From the NCBI GenBank assembly GCA_964291505.2, contig OZ220199.1, positions 124,001 through 188,000 of the forward strand: DNA of 64,000 nt, written 5' to 3'. This DNA comes from Kistimonas sp964291505. Its GTDB lineage: Bacteria; Pseudomonadota; Gammaproteobacteria; Pseudomonadales; Endozoicomonadaceae. The translations under genes and the position numbers were made by a program. Shown one piece after another: positions 30,186-40,448 of the stretch. The notes beneath the pieces were generated by a model. The model was not told the DNA's origin. It was given only the letters and a program-made list of their open reading frames with translations, and made no database searches. Numbering within the stretch: the first letter of the stretch is position 1; each line of letters opens with the position of its first letter.

Positions 30186-33100
30186 TTATTGTCTTGTTTT
30201 ACTGATCACCAACATCTGGTTTACCGCAACATCCTTTAATAATTGTTCACTGCCATCGGGCCATACAATTCTCAACAGTGAAACTTCATTATCAGTCCCC
30301 AAACCAAAATGACTGTCCAGTGGATTTTGGGACATATAATTATTTTCGGCCCGCACTTCGCGCATCTGCTTGCCAGATTCGCTGTGCACATAAATCCGCG
30401 CACCAATACCATGTCTGTTAGGCTTGTCACCGAGCAACCTGATTGTCAGAAAATGGGTTTCATCGCTATCCTGGCCATGCATATTGTTTCGATAGAGCAT
30501 GACTCGACCGGTGTTGTTAGCCACCAGCAGATCAATATCCCCATCACGGTCATAGTCCAGGCAGCTGACCCCTCGCCCCTGCCCCCTATCCGTCACCCCG
30601 TATTCACGCGCCATATCGCGGAACGTGCCATCCCGCTGATTGATAAATAATCGGGATTGTTGATTTTTAAATCCACCGGCTTTGCCCAGGAAAGCCTTTC
30701 GAAATAAGGCGAGGTAATAGAATTCTTCCAGATCCACCAGCTGTGTCTCTGACAAGGGCATTGTCAGACTCTCCTTAAATGCTGTAAATGTCTGATACCG
30801 ATCATCGACATCAAAGTCATCAACCTCCAGCAACGTCAACAGGTAACGCAGATCCGGTCGGGTTTCACGCAAATCGATATAAAAGCCATTGGCATGGAAG
30901 ATATCGAGCCAGCCATCATTATTAAAGTCCGCCGCACAACTGCCCCATCCCCAGCCACCATCGGCCACTCCCGACGTCTTGGTCACATCCTCAAACCGTA
31001 ATTTTCCCTTTTGCATCCCCATATTTCGGTAGAGCCGGTTTCCCTGAAAGCCCCATCCAAAGCCCTCTGTCGGTGTATCATCCTGCCCTTCCGGAACAAA
31101 AATGCTGGTCACGAACCAGTCAAGATCACCGTCATTGTCGAAATCACCAATCGCAGCCCCCATACCATTCTCATCACGAATCACGGCTTTGTCGGTTTGA
31201 TTCTCCAGTCGCTTTCCCGCCTGGTTGATGAAGTACTGACTGGTGAAAAAATCACTGGCCAGCGCCAGATCAGGTATCCGGTCATTATTCAGATCAACAA
31301 AATTGGGTGTAAACACAAAATCCCGTTCGCCAATCTGACCAACCATTCCATAGTCCCGGGCAATGCCGGTAAAGAGCCCCCTACCATCGTTGCGCCAGAG
31401 ATGCTCTTCTTCCGCCCCTTCGTCCATATCCCAGTGCGCCAGCCAGACATCCTGGTCTCCGTCGCCATCCACATCACCAAAACCGGCACCTACCGTGGCA
31501 CGTCCGACCTTGAATCCAGCCCGGCTAACCGGTAGGAACTGTTCCCTGCCATTGTTCAGGAAAACCATCGGTTCGCTGGCATTCCTGCTGCCGGTAAACA
31601 GGTCGAGCCAACCATCACCATTCAGATCCACCAAAGCTGCCCCCGTCAGGTCATGATGCGCGCTGATTCCCCAGTTATGTGCTGGCTGACTGAACACACC
31701 TCCGCCCTGATTGATCATCACCCTTGCGGTTTTCTGATCCCCCTGATCAAGAATCAGATCCGTCAAACAGTCGCCATTAATATCGCCAACAGCCATGCCG
31801 CCATGCATGATCAACCGGGTGATGGTGGCGCCAAAGTTATGGATGACCCCTCCCTTCTGCGCCATCACGCTGATTTCTCTGTGAGTATTCAGACCGCTTT
31901 GCAACGCCACTTCAGTAAAGCCCTGCCCGTGTTCACCAGCAGGCTTGATCTGACAGTTAACATTCCATGCTGGCACTGTACCGAGATCAGGCAAAACACC
32001 AGCGGTTACTTTCGCTTCAGCCGTTATTGATGGCAGCACCTTCTGGTTATCGAATATTTTGGAAATTCGGGCATCCAAACGCTGATCATCAGGTGACTCC
32101 CCCTGAGGAAGCCAGGGAGCCAGACAATCGCTGTCCGTAATACAGGGATCCGTTAACGTGTTGAGAAATGCAACCAGATAACCAATGGACTCGTCAGATA
32201 GGGTCTTCGCTGCACGCCTATCCATTTCAGACCAGAAGTCACTGCGGGTTTGCAGCTGCTTCAACGCATCATAGGTGTTGGCTTTTGCCATGGGATAGGC
32301 CACATCAAGACCGTCAAACTGTTGCAGGTGCTGGAGGCTGAAGTCATAGTTCGCCAGCGATTGTTCCGGACTCAGATGGTGTCGAATGATTCCAGCCAGG
32401 GAGGCAAAAGCTCCGGTATGCCCATAGGGAGCAGTTTCTGTCACATTGAGCAGGCTAGGTGTGCGGAATGCATACATGTCCTGAAGCCGGCGGGTCGCAC
32501 CATAGCGACCCAGATCTCGCCCATGAACAACCTTGCCCCGGCCAAACTGGGGGATGACCAGGTTATGGTATTTCTCATCCGTGAAAAATTCACCACCATG
32601 GCATTGGTAACACTGGGCGCCCCCTTCCTGTAACGGTGTATAAAACAGGACAGCACCCTTCTTCGCCGCTTGATTGATAGTCCCTTCTCCTGCCAGCCAA
32701 CGACGCCAGGGCGTATCAATAAACACCTGTGAGCGCTGGTATTCAGCCAGCGCGCGCGCAATATTTGCGTAGGTAACAACAGCTTCTGCTGAAGCATCAG
32801 GTTGCTCAAAGGCCCACCGGAACATTTCGGGCCAATGGTTAACTGTCAATTCACCCGTTTGTCCCTGCAGGCGCTTTTCCAGATACCCCCTGACGGCATG
32901 ATGCCCCCCCCTGAGTGGCACAGAAAAGCCCCGCATTTCATTGAGGGCTACAACGGGGAAACGACTTTGTGCTTCTGTCAGATTGGCTCCGGCTTCAGGG
33001 TCCTTCCCACCAAAAAGGCTATCCGGCGTTCGGATGACTGCATGCTGACCATTATGGGCGGGTGCCTCAGCAGCCCGATAGATACCAAAATAACGCTCTA

Positions 33101-33662
33101 TGGCTTCAACCCGACCATCATAAAAAAAAGCATGATCATAAAAGGCCGTGTTAAATGTAGTGGGCGAGTTCCTCTCTACATTAGGCCCTCCGTCAGCCTC
33201 TGGGTCGATATGATAGTTGCCGTCATGGCGACGACCAGGCCCAACAATATCAGGTTCAATGGCACCAACCCCCACCGGCAACGACAAGCCATCCGCACCG
33301 CCCAGGCGTGGTTCATGACAGCTGGCACAGGCAACATCGAAATCACCGCTAAGGCTTTTGCTAAAGAACAGTTCTCTCCCTAACTGAGCCACTCTGGAAT
33401 GATGGATACTGGGCAATTGGCGGTTATTAATCGTTTCATCCGGCAGCGCTCCTAGCTGACCGATACGATTAAGCAGGGATTTCCTGAAATGATCATCACG
33501 GGATTGTTCCTCAACATGAACAACCCTAGAGGATGCAGAGGAAAACTTTTGACTGTCTTCATAGGCTTGAGCATTCGGATAACCCAATACGACGCCAACC
33601 AGAAGACATGACTGAATAGTTCGTTTTATTGCAGCCTTACTCCCGTACTCAATGGTTCTCAT
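30186..33662 (-). CDS. Di-heme peroxidase / FG-GAP propeller / ASPIC-UnbV fusion, copy C
   Basis: This 1,158-residue exported fusion has a signal peptide at about residues 10-33 (ending PNAQA). A di-heme peroxidase-type domain spans about 60-520, with heme motifs CASCH (112-116) and CYQCH (351-355). A cysteine pair, PCITDSDC, sits at its end. Seven FG-GAP/VCBS calcium-binding repeats follow at about 600-1080 (DINGDCLTD, DLNGDGWLD, DVDGDGDQD, DLNNDRIPD, DFDNDGDLD, DFNNDGWLD, DYDRDGDID), fitting a seven-bladed propeller. It ends with an ASPIC/UnbV domain (IVWPDGSEQLL ... VNQMLVI). The usual inter-heme WDGR is YDGR here, and the distal-ligand position reads His (IIRHHLSP). It is the last of three paralogues. 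Confidence 0.88.
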   Translation of the reverse strand: MRTIEYGSKAAIKRTIQSCLLVGVVLGYPNAQAYEDSQKFSSASSRVVHVEEQSRDDHFRKSLLNRIGQLGALPDETINNRQLPSIHHSRVAQLGRELFFSKSLSGDFDVACASCHEPRLGGADGLSLPVGVGAIEPDIVGPGRRHDGNYHIDPEADGGPNVERNSPTTFNTAFYDHAFFYDGRVEAIERYFGIYRAAEAPAHNGQHAVIRTPDSLFGGKDPEAGANLTEAQSRFPVVALNEMRGFSVPLRGGHHAVRGYLEKRLQGQTGELTVNHWPEMFRWAFEQPDASAEAVVTYANIARALAEYQRSQVFIDTPWRRWLAGEGTINQAAKKGAVLFYTPLQEGGAQCYQCHGGEFFTDEKYHNLVIPQFGRGKVVHGRDLGRYGATRRLQDMYAFRTPSLLNVTETAPYGHTGAFASLAGIIRHHLSPEQSLANYDFSLQHLQQFDGLDVAYPMAKANTYDALKQLQTRSDFWSEMDRRAAKTLSDESIGYLVAFLNTLTDPCITDSDCLAPWLPQGESPDDQRLDARISKIFDNQKVLPSITAEAKVTAGVLPDLGTVPAWNVNCQIKPAGEHGQGFTEVALQSGLNTHREISVMAQKGGVIHNFGATITRLIMHGGMAVGDINGDCLTDLILDQGDQKTARVMINQGGGVFSQPAHNWGISAHHDLTGAALVDLNGDGWLDLFTGSRNASEPMVFLNNGREQFLPVSRAGFKVGRATVGAGFGDVDGDGDQDVWLAHWDMDEGAEEEHLWRNDGRGLFTGIARDYGMVGQIGERDFVFTPNFVDLNNDRIPDLALASDFFTSQYFINQAGKRLENQTDKAVIRDENGMGAAIGDFDNDGDLDWFVTSIFVPEGQDDTPTEGFGWGFQGNRLYRNMGMQKGKLRFEDVTKTSGVADGGWGWGSCAADFNNDGWLDIFHANGFYIDLRETRPDLRYLLTLLEVDDFDVDDRYQTFTAFKESLTMPLSETQLVDLEEFYYLALFRKAFLGKAGGFKNQQSRLFINQRDGTFRDMAREYGVTDRGQGRGVSCLDYDRDGDIDLLVANNTGRVMLYRNNMHGQDSDETHFLTIRLLGDKPNRHGIGARIYVHSESGKQMREVRAENNYMSQNPLDSHFGLGTDNEVSLLRIVWPDGSEQLLKDVAVNQMLVISKTRQ

Positions 33663-33746
33663 TTGCTTTCTATTGGAGGGTAGTTACCCTCAGAAGGGCG
33701 TCAGGGAGCAGGGGCGGTATATACCTCCCCCACCCCAGACAGCCAA

Positions 33747-35102
33747 TCACTTGAAGATGTAAGTACCTCGCGTGGTACTACAATTTCTCGGCCCACTAAC
33801 TTTAGGGTTATAAGCGGACCCATAAAGTTTGAAACAAACACGCTTTTCTTTCTTGTAGCCGGCTGGATCAATTTCAATAGTCTTGAAATGTCGTAATTTA
33901 TGGATAACACCAGATTCCCAGCCTGAACCTGCAATATATCCCTTGATCGTCAGCCTTATCTTTTTTATCGGATTCTTAGTTCCACGCCAGCTTTTGACAT
34001 AAAATCCGGTCGTTTCATCAATCGTAAGATCCGTATCCCCCATCTTGGTAGACTTACTCCACTTCCCACTCTGAGTCTGAACATCAGAATACACTTTGGC
34101 TATCCAGCCGCTCTGGTTATAGACAAAGTAATGCGTTGTCTTCCAGTCATATATCGGATCTGGGGGGTCAGGCAGAAAGTCTCCACCACCTGGGTTTGGG
34201 TTGCCTTTACCATTCCAATTATCTCCTGGAAAAGTAACCTTCGGCTTTTCCATGTAGGGAATAGTCGGATCAGGCTTCCACTTGGTCGGTATCGCCTCAA
34301 AGAAAACATGCTTGACATCACGCCCCCGGGGAGCAGACGCGACATTTTTTGACCACACCCTTACCCATTTCCCCGTCTTTTTATCGTACTGTTCCAGCTC
34401 AGCGGTGATGACATTAAAAGGATACTCTCCCCCCGGAAGCGTATAGTCTTCAAGTCCATAGTATTGCCTGGCGCCAATCTTGTTGACATGCTCCCCTCGT
34501 TTGGTCGCCCGGACGTTTGCTCTTATCGCGCCGTCATAGGCATTTCCGCCTTTGAACTTGATCACCACCTGGGTCTTACCATAGGGTTCAGTGATGTTAA
34601 TGGAAGGCGTTGGCGTTGTTGGGCGACCCGTGATTTCAACGCCTCCATCCGACGGAGGAGGAATTGGCATCGCCGGAGGAATATCAACGGTATTTTTAAC
34701 ACAGTCATCATCACACTCATGCCAGTCCATCGTGGTATCAATCAGATTGCCATAAAGCGTAAACACTTTTTGTGACGAACTCCCTGGGAAGGCGTTTCTT
34801 TTGAAATAAACATTAATACGGTAGGTATCGTCACTATCCTGTTGCGTTTCTGCCCGCTCTACATACTCCATATTCACGTATGTTCTATTGATTGGCGGCG
34901 GAAATTCACGCTTCGACGCAATATGCGCATCAATGCCCTGCCTCATTTCATAGGCTAGACGCGCAGCTTCCTGCATTTTCGCCTTGTCAGTGAAATCCTT
35001 ATAAGCATACACTGCGTAAGCTAGGATCACGGAAATGATCAAAACAGCAAACACCATTTCAATCAGGCTGTAACCCTTTGCTGAAAACTTGCTCTGTTTC
35101 AC
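33747..35102 (-). CDS. Large type IV pilin-like protein, copy B
   Basis: This 451-residue protein has a type IV prepilin leader. A short basic leader (MKQSKFSAKG) is cut before YSLIEMVFAVLIISVILAY, which carries the fifth-position Glu and the hydrophobic assembly helix. A conserved region of about 280 residues follows, including a Gly/Pro-rich linker (GNPNPGGGDFLP), and then a C-terminal domain of about 120 residues that differs from the other copy. That domain ends with two cysteines (VCFKLYGSAY, RNC). I chose the GTG at 35102 because GGAGGGGG lies just upstream and the leader then has normal length; the paralogue has the same arrangement. At three times the size of a normal major pilin it is more likely a minor or tip pilin or pseudopilin. 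No pilus assembly genes are nearby. Confidence 0.82.
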   Translation of the reverse strand: MKQSKFSAKGYSLIEMVFAVLIISVILAYAVYAYKDFTDKAKMQEAARLAYEMRQGIDAHIASKREFPPPINRTYVNMEYVERAETQQDSDDTYRINVYFKRNAFPGSSSQKVFTLYGNLIDTTMDWHECDDDCVKNTVDIPPAMPIPPPSDGGVEITGRPTTPTPSINITEPYGKTQVVIKFKGGNAYDGAIRANVRATKRGEHVNKIGARQYYGLEDYTLPGGEYPFNVITAELEQYDKKTGKWVRVWSKNVASAPRGRDVKHVFFEAIPTKWKPDPTIPYMEKPKVTFPGDNWNGKGNPNPGGGDFLPDPPDPIYDWKTTHYFVYNQSGWIAKVYSDVQTQSGKWSKSTKMGDTDLTIDETTGFYVKSWRGTKNPIKKIRLTIKGYIAGSGWESGVIHKLRHFKTIEIDPAGYKKEKRVCFKLYGSAYNPKVSGPRNCSTTRGTYIFK

Positions 35103-35158
35103 GATAGTCCTGCCCCCTCCATGAGACATAAGACGGCTACTCAACGTATTATGATTGG

Positions 35159-35179
35159 GATAATTATTAATCTAGATAG
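35159..35179 (-). promoter_or_regulatory. Conserved 21-bp element upstream of pilin-like copy B
   Basis: On the plus strand the element begins GATAATTATT and ends with AATCTAGATAG. It lies 57 bp upstream of the GTG start. The same element occurs upstream of the paralogous pilin gene at almost the same distance, with 19 of 21 bases identical. It is either a shared promoter or operator, or conserved through recent duplication. Confidence 0.5.
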
Positions 35180-35218
35180 AGATACGCCAAGAAGTAAAGC
35201 CACCTGTTTATACCTCCC

Positions 35219-38200
35219 TTATTGAGAGGCTTGAGTCTCCTGCCGTAAGACCAGCATCTGATTAACGGATAGATTTGAAAACCGCGTTTCACGGCCATCC
35301 GGCCAAACAACACGAAGCGTCTTGACCTGCTTATCGCTACCAAGACCAAAATGACTTTCAACGGGATTCTGCGACATAAAATTATTTTCTATGCGAACCT
35401 CTCGCATTTGTTTACCTGATGCGCTCTGCAAATAAATGCGGGCTCCAATGGCATGTCGGTTGGGTGCCTTGCCCAACAATTTAACCGTCAGAAAATGGGT
35501 CGATGGGTTATTTTTACTGTGCATGGTATTGCGATAGAAACTCACGCTTCCCGTATTATTGGCTGTAATAATATCGATATCACCATCACGGTCATAATCG
35601 AAACAACTGACGCCTCGCCCCTGCCCCGTATCATTGATACCGTAAAAAGACGCCATTTCCTTGAATGTGCCATCTTTCTGGTTGATAAAGAGTCGTGATG
35701 ACTGCTTCTGAAAGGCCTTCAGTTTATTCAGCGTTAATTGCCGGAATGTGGCCAGATAATAAAACGCCTCAAGATCAGCCAGCTGCTGCTCAGTAAACGT
35801 CATCGCGAAACTGTGGCGAAAGTCTTCAAATGACCGGTATGGCTGTTTCAGATCAAAATCCTCAAGCCCCAGCATATCCAGCAAATACACCAGATCTTTA
35901 CGGGTTTCGCGCAAGTCCACATGAAAACCGTTCACATGAAAAATATCGAGCCACCCATCATTGTTGAAGTCTGCCGCACAGCTTCCCCAACCCCAGCCAC
36001 CATCCGCCACGCCGGCCTGATCGGTAACATCTGAAAAACGGACACGTTCCTTTTCCACGGTGTCATTACGATAGAGACGATTTCCCTTAACACCGATCTG
36101 CAAACCTTCCATTTCAGGTGTTAAAGCGCCTCCCGGCACAAAAACACTGGTCACAAACCAGTCCAGATCGCCATCATTATCAAAGTCAGCAATGGAGGCC
36201 CCCATACCGTTATCGTCTTGAATCACGCGTTTATCGGTTGTGTTTTCAAACGATTGTCCCTGCTGATTAACAAAGTACTGACTGGTCAAAAAATCAGCAG
36301 CCAGCACCATGTCAGGCCATCCATCATTGTTAATATCAGCAAAATTAGGGGTAAACGAAAAATCCCTTTCCTTGATATGACCTGCAACACCAAATTCACG
36401 GGCCTTACCAGTAAACACACCATGACCGTTATTCAGCCATAAGTGCTCTTCTTCGGCACCGAACAGGTTAATAGCATCCCAATGCGCCAGCCAGGCATCC
36501 AGATCACCATCGCCATCAACATCGCCGAAATTCGCCCCAATCGTTGCCCGACTCACACGGAAGCCGGCATGCCCTGTTGGTAACCATAGATTTCGCCCAT
36601 TGTTGAGCAACACCTTCGGACTATCGGCCTGTAAACTGCCGGTAAAGAGATCCAGCCAACCATCACCATTGAGATCCGCTAAAACGGCGCCAGTCAGATC
36701 ATGGTCAGCTGACAGGCGCCAAGCCTCATTGGCAGCCCTGAATGTGCCATCGCCCTGATTGAGAAATGTTTTGGGCGCAGACTGGTCGCCCTGATCAATA
36801 ATCAGGTCAGTAAAACAATCACCATTGATATCCCCCACGGCCATGCCACCGGTAAACATCAGCATTTCAAACGCAATATCCTGCCGGGATTCACCACTCC
36901 CGTACTGACCTTGTACACTGAGTTGACGATCAGTATCCAGCCCTATCTCGAGAGCCACTTCTTCAAAACCAGTCCCATGTTCACCCATCTGCTTGATCGC
37001 ACAGTCCAGAGTGAATTCCGGCACATCGCCTGAACTTGCAGGGACTAAGGCATCCGACAGCTCTGGTTTTATTATTTCCGGTAGAGATCGCTCGTTGTCA
37101 AACACCGTCCCAATCAACGGCTCCAACCGGTTTTGATCGGGTACAGGACCCTGCGGCATCCAAGGCTTCAAACACTCTGCATTGGTAATACAAGGGTCTG
37201 TCAGACTCTCAAGAAAGGCGACCAGATAACCTATTGCTTCTTTTCTGACTTCCTCATTGCTCCAGCGTTGTTCGATGGCGTTTCCATGATTCATCTGCTG
37301 ATAGACACTGAATACATGGTCGGTATTTTCTTTTGCCATTTCATAAGCAACAGGGAGTTTTCTGAACTGCGGAAGCTGCTGCAAGGTGTAATCAAAGGCT
37401 GCCAGTGAACGCTGGGGAGCAAGGTGATGCTCAATGATGTCCGACAGCGTCGTGAAGGCACCGGTATGCCCATAAGGCGCTGTCTCACTGATATTCAATA
37501 GGCTGGGAACCCGGAAGGCATACATATCTTCGGGCCTTCTTGTCACGCCATATCGCCCAAAATCCTTGCCTCTGACCGTTTTACCACGACCAAACTGGGG
37601 AATTGAGATATTGTAAAAGCGCTCGTCGGTGAATACATCACCACTATGGCACTGATAGCACTGAGCACCGCCCTCACTGAGTGGTGTATAAAACAGTGCA
37701 GCACCTTTTTTGGCCTCCAGGCTAAGGTCACCCCGCCCTTCCAGAAACCCTTTCCATGGCGATTCGATAAAGAGCTGCGACTGCTGATAAGCTGCCAATG
37801 CCGCAGCAATATTGTCGTAACTGATCAGCGATTCACGACTGGCATCCGGTTGCTCAAACGCCCACCGAAACAATTCAGGCCAGCGGTTATTCACTAGTTC
37901 CCCTGTTTTACCCTGCAGTCGCTGCGCTAGCTGATGACGCACCTCCTGGCTACTGCCCACATAATTGTCAGAAAACCCTCGCATTTCATTCAGTGCAACC
38001 ACAGGGAAGCGGCTTTGGGCACTGACAAGGTCTGAGCCGGCACGCGGATCGGGGCCACCAAACCGGCTATCGGGGGTTTTGATTAAACGGTCAGCCTCTG
38101 AATCAGAATCTTCAACAGCGGCACGGTAACGACCCTCTATCCACTGAATAACTTCTGCGCGCCCATCAAAAAACAGCGCATTCTCATATAAGCCAACATT

Positions 38201-38884
38201 AAATGTTGTAGAGGAATTTCTCTCCACATTAGGACCAGCATCAGCTTCCGGATCCACAAAATGATTACCATCATGCCGTCGCCCGGGGCCTATTTTTTCA
38301 GCATCAATCGCTCCTACACCAACCGGCAACGATAAGGCGTCTCCACCCGCCAATATCGGATGGTGGCAACTGGCACAGGCTACATCCATATCTCCACTGA
38401 GACTTTTGCTGAAAAAAAGTTCACGCCCCAACTGTGCAAGTTTTGAGGTTTCTATAGACGGAAAATTTCGACCTGAGGCTGGATTACCACTTAAGCCATG
38501 GGAGGCACGAAACCGTTCCTTCAGTAGTAAATCAAGCTGTTTTTCATCAAGATCGTTGGCAAACACCCTTTCTATAATGGGTTCGCTATTATGTTGATGC
38601 TCAAGATCTTTATCAGACACGTACCCATATAACATTGAGCGCCAATGATCTGCATTTGAAGGCTCTCTTACCGCCACTTCTGGCGTTAAAACTATCTCGG
38701 TCGCTTGTTCATCCTGTTCTTTTGCATCATGGGTTTGATTAGCTTCTTTGGCAAAGAGATCAATTCGAGTTGAATCGTTCTTTATCAAGGAGAAATATGA
38801 AGCGATCATTGCGGCAATCAACAGCAACAACGCAGCCAAAAGCAATCTACGGCTTACAGGCTTAAGTCCCTTATGGACTGACAT
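35219..38884 (-). CDS. Di-heme peroxidase / FG-GAP propeller / ASPIC-UnbV fusion, copy B
   Basis: This 1,221-residue paralogue has the same layout as its neighbours, but the N-terminus is a membrane anchor (RRLLLAALLLLIAAMIASYFSLI) followed by an acidic spacer rather than a clear cleaved signal. The heme motifs are CASCH and CYQCH, and the cysteine pair at the end of the peroxidase domain is PCITNAEC. Seven FG-GAP repeats (from DINGDCFTD to DYDRDGDID) precede the ASPIC/UnbV domain (VVWPDGRETRFSNLSVNQMLVL). The inter-heme Trp position is Phe (LFFDGRAE), and the distal-ligand position reads His (IIEHHLAP). The ATG at 38884 has AGGAAGGG upstream. It lies between the two pilin-like genes. Confidence 0.88.
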   Translation of the reverse strand: MSVHKGLKPVSRRLLLAALLLLIAAMIASYFSLIKNDSTRIDLFAKEANQTHDAKEQDEQATEIVLTPEVAVREPSNADHWRSMLYGYVSDKDLEHQHNSEPIIERVFANDLDEKQLDLLLKERFRASHGLSGNPASGRNFPSIETSKLAQLGRELFFSKSLSGDMDVACASCHHPILAGGDALSLPVGVGAIDAEKIGPGRRHDGNHFVDPEADAGPNVERNSSTTFNVGLYENALFFDGRAEVIQWIEGRYRAAVEDSDSEADRLIKTPDSRFGGPDPRAGSDLVSAQSRFPVVALNEMRGFSDNYVGSSQEVRHQLAQRLQGKTGELVNNRWPELFRWAFEQPDASRESLISYDNIAAALAAYQQSQLFIESPWKGFLEGRGDLSLEAKKGAALFYTPLSEGGAQCYQCHSGDVFTDERFYNISIPQFGRGKTVRGKDFGRYGVTRRPEDMYAFRVPSLLNISETAPYGHTGAFTTLSDIIEHHLAPQRSLAAFDYTLQQLPQFRKLPVAYEMAKENTDHVFSVYQQMNHGNAIEQRWSNEEVRKEAIGYLVAFLESLTDPCITNAECLKPWMPQGPVPDQNRLEPLIGTVFDNERSLPEIIKPELSDALVPASSGDVPEFTLDCAIKQMGEHGTGFEEVALEIGLDTDRQLSVQGQYGSGESRQDIAFEMLMFTGGMAVGDINGDCFTDLIIDQGDQSAPKTFLNQGDGTFRAANEAWRLSADHDLTGAVLADLNGDGWLDLFTGSLQADSPKVLLNNGRNLWLPTGHAGFRVSRATIGANFGDVDGDGDLDAWLAHWDAINLFGAEEEHLWLNNGHGVFTGKAREFGVAGHIKERDFSFTPNFADINNDGWPDMVLAADFLTSQYFVNQQGQSFENTTDKRVIQDDNGMGASIADFDNDGDLDWFVTSVFVPGGALTPEMEGLQIGVKGNRLYRNDTVEKERVRFSDVTDQAGVADGGWGWGSCAADFNNDGWLDIFHVNGFHVDLRETRKDLVYLLDMLGLEDFDLKQPYRSFEDFRHSFAMTFTEQQLADLEAFYYLATFRQLTLNKLKAFQKQSSRLFINQKDGTFKEMASFYGINDTGQGRGVSCFDYDRDGDIDIITANNTGSVSFYRNTMHSKNNPSTHFLTVKLLGKAPNRHAIGARIYLQSASGKQMREVRIENNFMSQNPVESHFGLGSDKQVKTLRVVWPDGRETRFSNLSVNQMLVLRQETQASQ

Positions 38885-38991
38885 TAAAGTGCCCTTCCTG
38901 TGAACATTTCCCGTTTTGGTAGGCCTTCTATTATTTAAATGATCTCAAACCATGGAACAGGTATACCTTATCAACTTCAAGTTAATCCCTT

Positions 38992-40320
38992 TTAACGAGC
39001 CCACAACCGGCCACCACAACTAGTACTTTCACCACCCAGTACACGACTAAATGCAGTGCCCCAGTACTTAAAGCAGACTTTTTTATCCCTGTCTGGACCT
39101 GCAGGCTGTACAACCCTGGTCCCTACGCCTTCCCAACACCACCCCATGTTAAGAAACCCACAATTCGGCCCTATCCATTGCACATGGACAACAATCTTTT
39201 CCACCGGATTTTCATGCGCCGGCCAGGAAGGCACATAGACCGCATGCTCGTAACCAATTGCCTGTTCATGTGTATAGGTTTTGGTTTTTCCATTGCGGTA
39301 ATGAATCGTAAAGATGGACTTACCAACATAACCTGCGCTATTACGCGTATTGATATGGGTTGTGCCCCAATCATAAATAGGCTTAGGCGGCTTAGGCAGA
39401 AAATCTCCACCTCCTGGATTTGGATTGCCTTTACCGTTCCAGTTGTCTCCCGGATAGGTGATTTCAGGTTTGGCCCAGTCAGGCGTATCGGGATCAGGCT
39501 TCCACTTGGTCGGGATTGTCTCAAAGAATTCATATTTAACATCTCTTCCCCGGGGAGCAGGATCCACATTTTGCGACCAGACCCTGACCCATGTGCCTTT
39601 TTTACTATCATACTGCTCAAGCTCAGCCGTGATAACGTTGAAAGGATGCTCTCCGCCCGGAAGGGTATAGTCTTCAAGTCCGTAGTATTGCTTTGCACCA
39701 ATCTTATCGACACGTTGGTCTTGCTTGTTTGCTCGGATATTTGCCCTTATGGCACCATCATTGGCATTCCCGCCCTTGAACTTAATCACCACCTGGGTCT
39801 TGCCGTAAGCTGCAGCAACGTCAATGGAGGGCGTTGTTGGGCCACCAGTGGTTACAATTCCACGATTGGAGACCGGAGGAACAGGCATCGCCGGAGGGAT
39901 GTCAACGAGACTCTTAACACAGGCATCATCACACTCATGCCAATCCATCTGGGTATCAATCAGATTGCCATAGAGCGTAAACACCTGTTGTGTTGAGCTC
40001 CCGGGGAAAGCCTCCCTTTTAAAATAAACATTAATGCGATAGGTATCATGACTATCCTGCTGTGTTTCTGCTCGCTCCACATACTCCATGTTCACATAGG
40101 TTCGATTGATTGGCGGGGGAAATACGCGCTTTGACGCAACATGCGCATCAATACCCTGCCTGATTTCATAGGCCAAACGCGCGGCTTCCTGAATTTTCGC
40201 CTTGTAATCAAAATCTTTATACGCATACAGGGCATAGGCCAGAATGACCCCGATAATCAATACCGCAAACACAATTTCAACAAGGCTGTAACCTTGGCTA
40301 CGATAAATATTCTGATTCAC
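38992..40320 (-). CDS. Large type IV pilin-like protein, copy A
   Basis: This is a 442-residue paralogue of the other pilin-like protein. Its leader MNQNIYRSQG is cut before YSLVEIVFAVLIIGVILAY, with the fifth-position Glu. The first 310 residues are nearly collinear with copy B (shared GIDAHVASKR, PPPINRTYVNMEYVERAETQQD and GKTQVVIKFKGGNA). The last 120 residues are unrelated by eye apart from a closing KKVCFK-x-WGTAF pattern, and contain extra cysteines (GPNCGFLNMGWCWEG). The GTG at 40320 follows GGAGGGGG, exactly as in copy B. A conserved assembly domain with a swapped distal domain suggests the C-terminus carries a variable binding function; this is inference. Confidence 0.82.
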   Translation of the reverse strand: MNQNIYRSQGYSLVEIVFAVLIIGVILAYALYAYKDFDYKAKIQEAARLAYEIRQGIDAHVASKRVFPPPINRTYVNMEYVERAETQQDSHDTYRINVYFKREAFPGSSTQQVFTLYGNLIDTQMDWHECDDACVKSLVDIPPAMPVPPVSNRGIVTTGGPTTPSIDVAAAYGKTQVVIKFKGGNANDGAIRANIRANKQDQRVDKIGAKQYYGLEDYTLPGGEHPFNVITAELEQYDSKKGTWVRVWSQNVDPAPRGRDVKYEFFETIPTKWKPDPDTPDWAKPEITYPGDNWNGKGNPNPGGGDFLPKPPKPIYDWGTTHINTRNSAGYVGKSIFTIHYRNGKTKTYTHEQAIGYEHAVYVPSWPAHENPVEKIVVHVQWIGPNCGFLNMGWCWEGVGTRVVQPAGPDRDKKVCFKYWGTAFSRVLGGESTSCGGRLWAR

Positions 40321-40377
40321 AACCGTTTTGCCCCCTCCATGAGACAAAAGACTGACGGCCTGACAAGTCATATTTGT

Positions 40378-40398
40378 GATAACTAATAATCTAGATAG
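40378..40398 (-). promoter_or_regulatory. Conserved 21-bp element upstream of pilin-like copy A
   Basis: On the plus strand it begins GATAACTAAT and ends with AATCTAGATAG, 58 bp upstream of the GTG start. It differs from the copy B element at two positions only. Both lie in the short gap that follows a peroxidase-propeller gene. I could not assign it to a known regulator. Confidence 0.5.
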
Positions 40399-40448
40399 GT
40401 GTCACGCTATAAGCAAAGCCAGCCTTCCTTTTTACGACAGTAAACCAG

